Positions 44,801-45,988 of a DNA stretch of 45,988 nt are shown here, piece by piece. The translations under genes and the position numbers were made by a program. The notes below the pieces were generated by a model that saw only the letters and a list, made by a program, of their open reading frames with translations, was not told the DNA's origin and ran no database searches. This DNA is from Clavibacter michiganensis (GTDB lineage Bacteria; Actinomycetota; Actinomycetes; Actinomycetales; Microbacteriaceae). The first letter of the stretch is position 1. Each line of letters opens with the position of its first letter. The DNA lies in NCBI RefSeq assembly GCF_002151125.1, contig NZ_MDJZ01000008.1, positions 1-45,988 of the forward strand. The letters are read 5' to 3'.

Positions 44801-44816
44801 CGCCCACCGCGGATGA
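38808..44816 (+). CDS. Giant surface protein: Ig/cadherin-like repeats plus fibronectin III domains
   Basis: 2002 residues. A short basic N-terminus (IREWIRRHRQAATT) and one membrane segment (about 15-33) anchor it with the rest outside. Residues of about 40-400 form a repetitive beta region with blade-like units (VWVVNSAQQAIGRANTAVLE; QLWLVPVAGLSAFDAAS; GTLLVYSAATGTLSRI), possibly a propeller. From about 434 to 1510 there are roughly ten Ig/cadherin-like repeats, many with the calcium-site-like motif ND-x-DPDGD (LLNDHDPNGD, LANDEQPDGD, LANDTDPDGG). Three or four fibronectin III domains follow from about 1511 (GPVSALRASGFEDRSLTVAF, PAGLAIQPLVDGLRVSWQPS, ETNVTVSWPAFQGQ). There is no LPxTG motif or C-terminal membrane helix. 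The function is unknown; adhesion, wall spanning or signal presentation to the kinase are options. Confidence 0.9.
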   Translation: MIREWIRRHRQAATTVTGGAVVLALLTGFALVSDGYQAQRVDLDDGSVWVVNSAQQAIGRANTAVLELDSVVDSRSEDIDVLQAGSTVLLADRGSSRLDVVDDATSEVVDTAPLPAGAEVMLAGSRAAILVPATGQLWLVPVAGLSAFDAASAPTLILGADAVASMGDDGTLLVYSAATGTLSRIQAATDDTVQETVDVGPVGARAEEADAPAADPAAALAGETVQAGDAGRPAGQRLALTSVDGRWALYDADARALLVDGRKVDLAGSVAADARVALQRASTDGTGVLVAHSGGLVEVPVAGGDPVVVDDAVRGDPARPVRVAGCEYAGWTDGSGWQRCLAPATIADEGAGDARRTAAGATAGLGSMPAQAALRFVVDGARVVLNDTRGGTAWAVQRDAGRIDNWSDLIDRDRSDTVVEQNTADTPPETDRVQQPPVAVDDDLGARPGRTTALPVLLNDHDPNGDVLVIDSVTPVDAEVGAVDIVDEGQGLQLALAAGASGVVRLSYVVSDGRGGTATADVRVAVRDADENAPPVQARPATGTVAEGDRLQTDVLGGWYDPDGDPMFLTRASVAAPDAVSWKPEGRVVYTDAGAGGDTRTVALQVSDGREEGSGELVVTVRRAGDVPLVAEGFVVQASIGREITVEPLTHARGGSGAIRLAAVPARAGVQITPDLEAGTFRLQGGQAGTHLVEYTVTDGRTTATGVVRVEVRGAPESDGRPVTVPHTVFVRALQATDVDVLATDFDPAGGVLVITDATSPDEAVGVRAEVVGQRLVRISLTRPLDGPVDVAYRVSNGVAEATGVITVIEVPEPAVRQPPVATDDRVAVRVGDAVDIPVLANDEQPDGDPLRLDPELVDPLPEGAGLLFASEDRLRYLAPDRTGDYTAVYRAVAPDGQWATATLTVSVREADVETNAAPVPRPLTARVLAGETVRIPVPLTGIDPDGDSVRLLGQDTAPERGQVVEVGPDWIDYQAGDYSTGTDAFAYAVVDGLGARATGTIRVGISTRVEGARNPVATADTVTVRPGRVLRVQVLANDTDPDGGALSLVSVQPQAEGLVAGLDGDTVRVEAPDAAGRYGYVYGVRNARGGSDEAFLTVIVDPAAPPTRPIARDTVLQLSDVLDRSSVDVDVMRGVFSAEGDVSSLVLGVGAGYEDVARVTDDGRIRVEVGDERRIVPFTVARPDDPAVSATAFIWVPGFEDTLPQLRVGEPRPTVASGERLVVDLDRQVVAAGGRAVRIADPNALSATHADGPVELVDEDTIAYRSEPGYFGPAAISFTVTDGRGADGRTAALVLPITVTPADNQPPVFTGAVIDLEPGQSKDVDLGRLTTYPYADDRGQLAFALQGSVAAGFRASIDGGTLRISADEGVETGAAASFPVAVRDASQTGRAGRVDLRLVPSTRPLAQPATDEGEVTRGSSTSIDVLANDQAGNPFPGTPLTVASIRGADGASLPAGVTVTPSDDRATLAVTASADAEPGDVRVQYEVRDATGDAGRAAFGTVVIRVQDRPGPVSALRASGFEDRSLTVAFEAGAFNGSAITGYQVRVLRGGTATATVTCPSTTCTVPTPGNGPANAVQIEVAAVNGVGTSDPVSISGLWSDVLPAAPAGLAIQPLVDGLRVSWQPSAVPSSSSPVTQYVVGVGGITRQVAADATSVEVRDPSLVAEVPVAVSVAARNSAQVQDASAWLAATASGTPRGAPTATGAPTATAYGVDETNVTVSWPAFQGQGVDGIRYLVAAYAPGSAPGCSVATEGVAPWAAEHGPAVDVGGATSHVFTGLAIDEPVAFAVLAANSQGCTVVEAGQLTPRTAPSTPVVTVDLPSPDRSADGVFRAFLADARYRPGDPSASALLLYRVDGQGDGVPIGVGQALTLPRTGVGATIQLRVLEDSGDGRQRSSGWSDPVSAGTAVDARAGEVRSETDAAGVTTFSWTSMPPAAGRGARVADGGGYARSEWRCGGQGAWTDASSGAAGSCRVAAGGERILDVRVTANSGTLYTYAHRG

Positions 44817-44874
44817 CGGCCGTTCCCGCGGTCCCGACGCCGGACCCGATGCCGCATCCGAGAGGCACCCGCAC

Positions 44875-45906
44875 ATGACCATGACGCCAGACGAGGCCCG
44901 CGCCTTCCAGGAGGAGTTCGCCGCGCTCGTGCGGAACGTCGAGAGGGTGCTGCTCGGCAAGTCGCACGTGGTGCGCCTCGCCTTCACCGCGATGGTCACG
45001 GGCGGGCACCTGCTGCTCGAGGACGTGCCCGGCACCGGCAAGACCTCGCTCGCGCGGGCCATGGCGCAGACCGTCGACGGCACGCACAGCCGCGTGCAGT
45101 TCACGCCCGACGTGCTGCCGGGCGACATCACGGGCGTCAGCGTCTACGACCAGCGCACGGGCGAGTTCGAGTTCCACCGCGGGCCGGTGTTCGCGAGCAT
45201 CGTGCTGGCCGACGAGATCAACCGCGCGAGCCCGAAGACCCAGTCCGCGCTCCTCGAGGTGATGGAGGAGGGCCGCGTCACGGTCGACGGCACCCCGTAC
45301 GAGGTCGGGCACCCGTTCATGGTCATCGCGACGCAGAACCCCATCGAGCAGGCCGGCACCTACGCGCTGCCCGAGGCGCAGCTCGACCGGTTCCTGCTGC
45401 GCACCTCCATCGGGTACCCCGACCACGAGTCGATGCTGCGGATCCTGCAGGGCGCCGCCGTGAGCGCCCACGACGTCACGCTCGCGCCCGTCGCGTCCGC
45501 CGCCGCCGTGCGGGCGCTGCAGGAGCGCGCGGGGACCGTGCACGTGGATCCCGCGGTCGCCGACTACGTGGTGCGCCTCGTCGACGCCACCCGCACGGCG
45601 CCCGAGGTGCGGCTGGGCGCGAGCGTGCGCGGCGCCCTCGCGCTCGTGCGCGCGTCGCGCACCTGGGCCGCCGCCGACGGCCGGCACTACGTGGTGCCCG
45701 ACGACGTGAAGGCGCTCGCCGAGCCCGTGCTCGCGCACCGCCTGCTGCTGGATCCCGAGGCCGAGTTCGACGGCGTCACACCCACGAGCGTGCTGTCGCA
45801 GATCCTGATCGAGACCGCGCCGCCCCGCGACGGGCACGCGGGGGCGCCGTCGGCGAGCGCCGGCGGCACGGGCGCCCACGCCGCGGGCGCGCGGCCGGGC
45901 GGATGA
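44875..45906 (+). CDS. MoxR-family AAA+ ATPase
   Basis: 343 residues. The N-terminal helix EEFAALVRNVERVLLGKSHV is MoxR-typical. Walker A is EDVPGTGKTSLA (Lys56). Walker B and adjacent sequence is LADEINRASPKTQSALLEVM, followed by the sensor region VIATQNPIEQAGTYALPEAQ and the arginine-finger region LDRFLLR. The lid domain (LGASVRGALALVRASRTWAA and YVVPDDVKALAEPVLAHRL) is complete. MoxR ATPases work as chaperones that insert cofactors or activate partner complexes, usually with a DUF58/VWA-type protein encoded next door. The ATG at 44875 is preceded by GAGAGG; a second ATG follows two codons later. Its stop overlaps the next gene (ATGA). Confidence 0.93.
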   Translation: MTMTPDEARAFQEEFAALVRNVERVLLGKSHVVRLAFTAMVTGGHLLLEDVPGTGKTSLARAMAQTVDGTHSRVQFTPDVLPGDITGVSVYDQRTGEFEFHRGPVFASIVLADEINRASPKTQSALLEVMEEGRVTVDGTPYEVGHPFMVIATQNPIEQAGTYALPEAQLDRFLLRTSIGYPDHESMLRILQGAAVSAHDVTLAPVASAAAVRALQERAGTVHVDPAVADYVVRLVDATRTAPEVRLGASVRGALALVRASRTWAAADGRHYVVPDDVKALAEPVLAHRLLLDPEAEFDGVTPTSVLSQILIETAPPRDGHAGAPSASAGGTGAHAAGARPGG

Positions 45907-45988
45907 CCGCGGTCGGGACGCGCGGCGCGGCCGGCGCCCCGGATCCCGCCGACGCCGTCGCGCCCGCGCGCGCCGGGATCCCATATTC
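45903..45988 (+). CDS. Start of a further coupled gene (DUF58 protein expected), cut by window
   Basis: An ATG overlapping the MoxR stop (ATGA) opens a frame that runs 28 codons to the window edge (TAVGTRGAAGAPDPADAVAP...). The visible part is low-complexity and identifies nothing. In actinobacteria the gene after a MoxR ATPase is nearly always a DUF58 protein, so that is the expectation from context only. Confidence 0.5.
   Translation, partial: MTAVGTRGAAGAPDPADAVAPARAGIPY

Noticed and set aside
37347-45131. A 2594-codon open frame on the minus strand opposite the kinase, giant protein and MoxR genes
   Set aside because: It is a by-product of the high-GC third-position bias of the plus-strand genes. 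Its translation is Arg/Gly/His/Ala-rich with no domain, whereas the plus-strand frames show clear kinase, FN3 and MoxR motifs.

Overview
The window is about 46 kb of very GC-rich chromosomal DNA (roughly 73% GC by eye). It has many GTG starts, four-base ATGA/GTGA gene overlaps, a mycothiol deacetylase (MshB type), a DtxR-type iron box and several start codons sitting six bases after a TAnnnT hexamer. Together these point to an actinobacterium of the Microbacteriaceae; Clavibacter is my best guess, from the gene content and style. There are no tRNA or rRNA genes, transposases, integrases or CRISPR arrays that I can support, and most of it reads as core chromosome.

Layout. 1-3.9 kb: small housekeeping and accessory genes (a zinc-ribbon protein cut by the window edge, a GNAT acetyltransferase, a ChaB-like protein, a membrane protein, a CopC-like secreted protein, a BlaI-type repressor, an SseB-domain protein). 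3.9-8.9 kb: a tandem glycine riboswitch driving gcvT-gcvH-gcvP, closed by a strong hairpin. 8.9-14.05 kb: a HAD phosphatase, a PhnD-PhnC-PhnE-PhnE type importer and an RpiR/SIS regulator in one overlapping operon behind two perfect dyads. 14.05-17.0 kb (minus strand): an acetate-type sodium:solute symporter with its DUF485 partner, and a CPBP membrane protease-like protein. 17.1-26.4 kb: a peptide-type ABC importer with two paralogous binding lipoproteins, an unusually long first permease, a second permease and a fused double ATPase, interrupted by an antisense PH-domain gene. 26.4-29 kb: typA and a lipoprotein. 29-32.6 kb (minus): the efeU-efeO-efeB iron uptake operon behind a DtxR/IdeR-like box. 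32.7-37.0 kb: an MshB-like deacetylase fused to a membrane domain, a 7Fe ferredoxin, dapC-type aminotransferase and citrate synthase. 37.25 kb to the end: a receptor-like Ser/Thr kinase, a 2002-residue surface protein, a MoxR ATPase and the first codons of another gene, all translationally coupled or closely packed.

The most interesting unit is the last. A kinase with a single membrane segment and a fibronectin-like outer domain is coupled by ATGA overlap to a giant N-terminally anchored protein built of Ig/cadherin-like repeats followed by fibronectin III domains, and then to a MoxR chaperone-like ATPase. It looks like a cell-envelope sensing or assembly system whose function I cannot name. 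Other points worth attention are a strong excess of the palindrome GGATCC throughout the window (resembling the iterated palindromes of cyanobacteria), a coherent set of probable leaderless promoters, the HAD-Phn-RpiR operon without any C-P lyase, and the roughly 187-residue membrane insertion in the oligopeptide-type permease.
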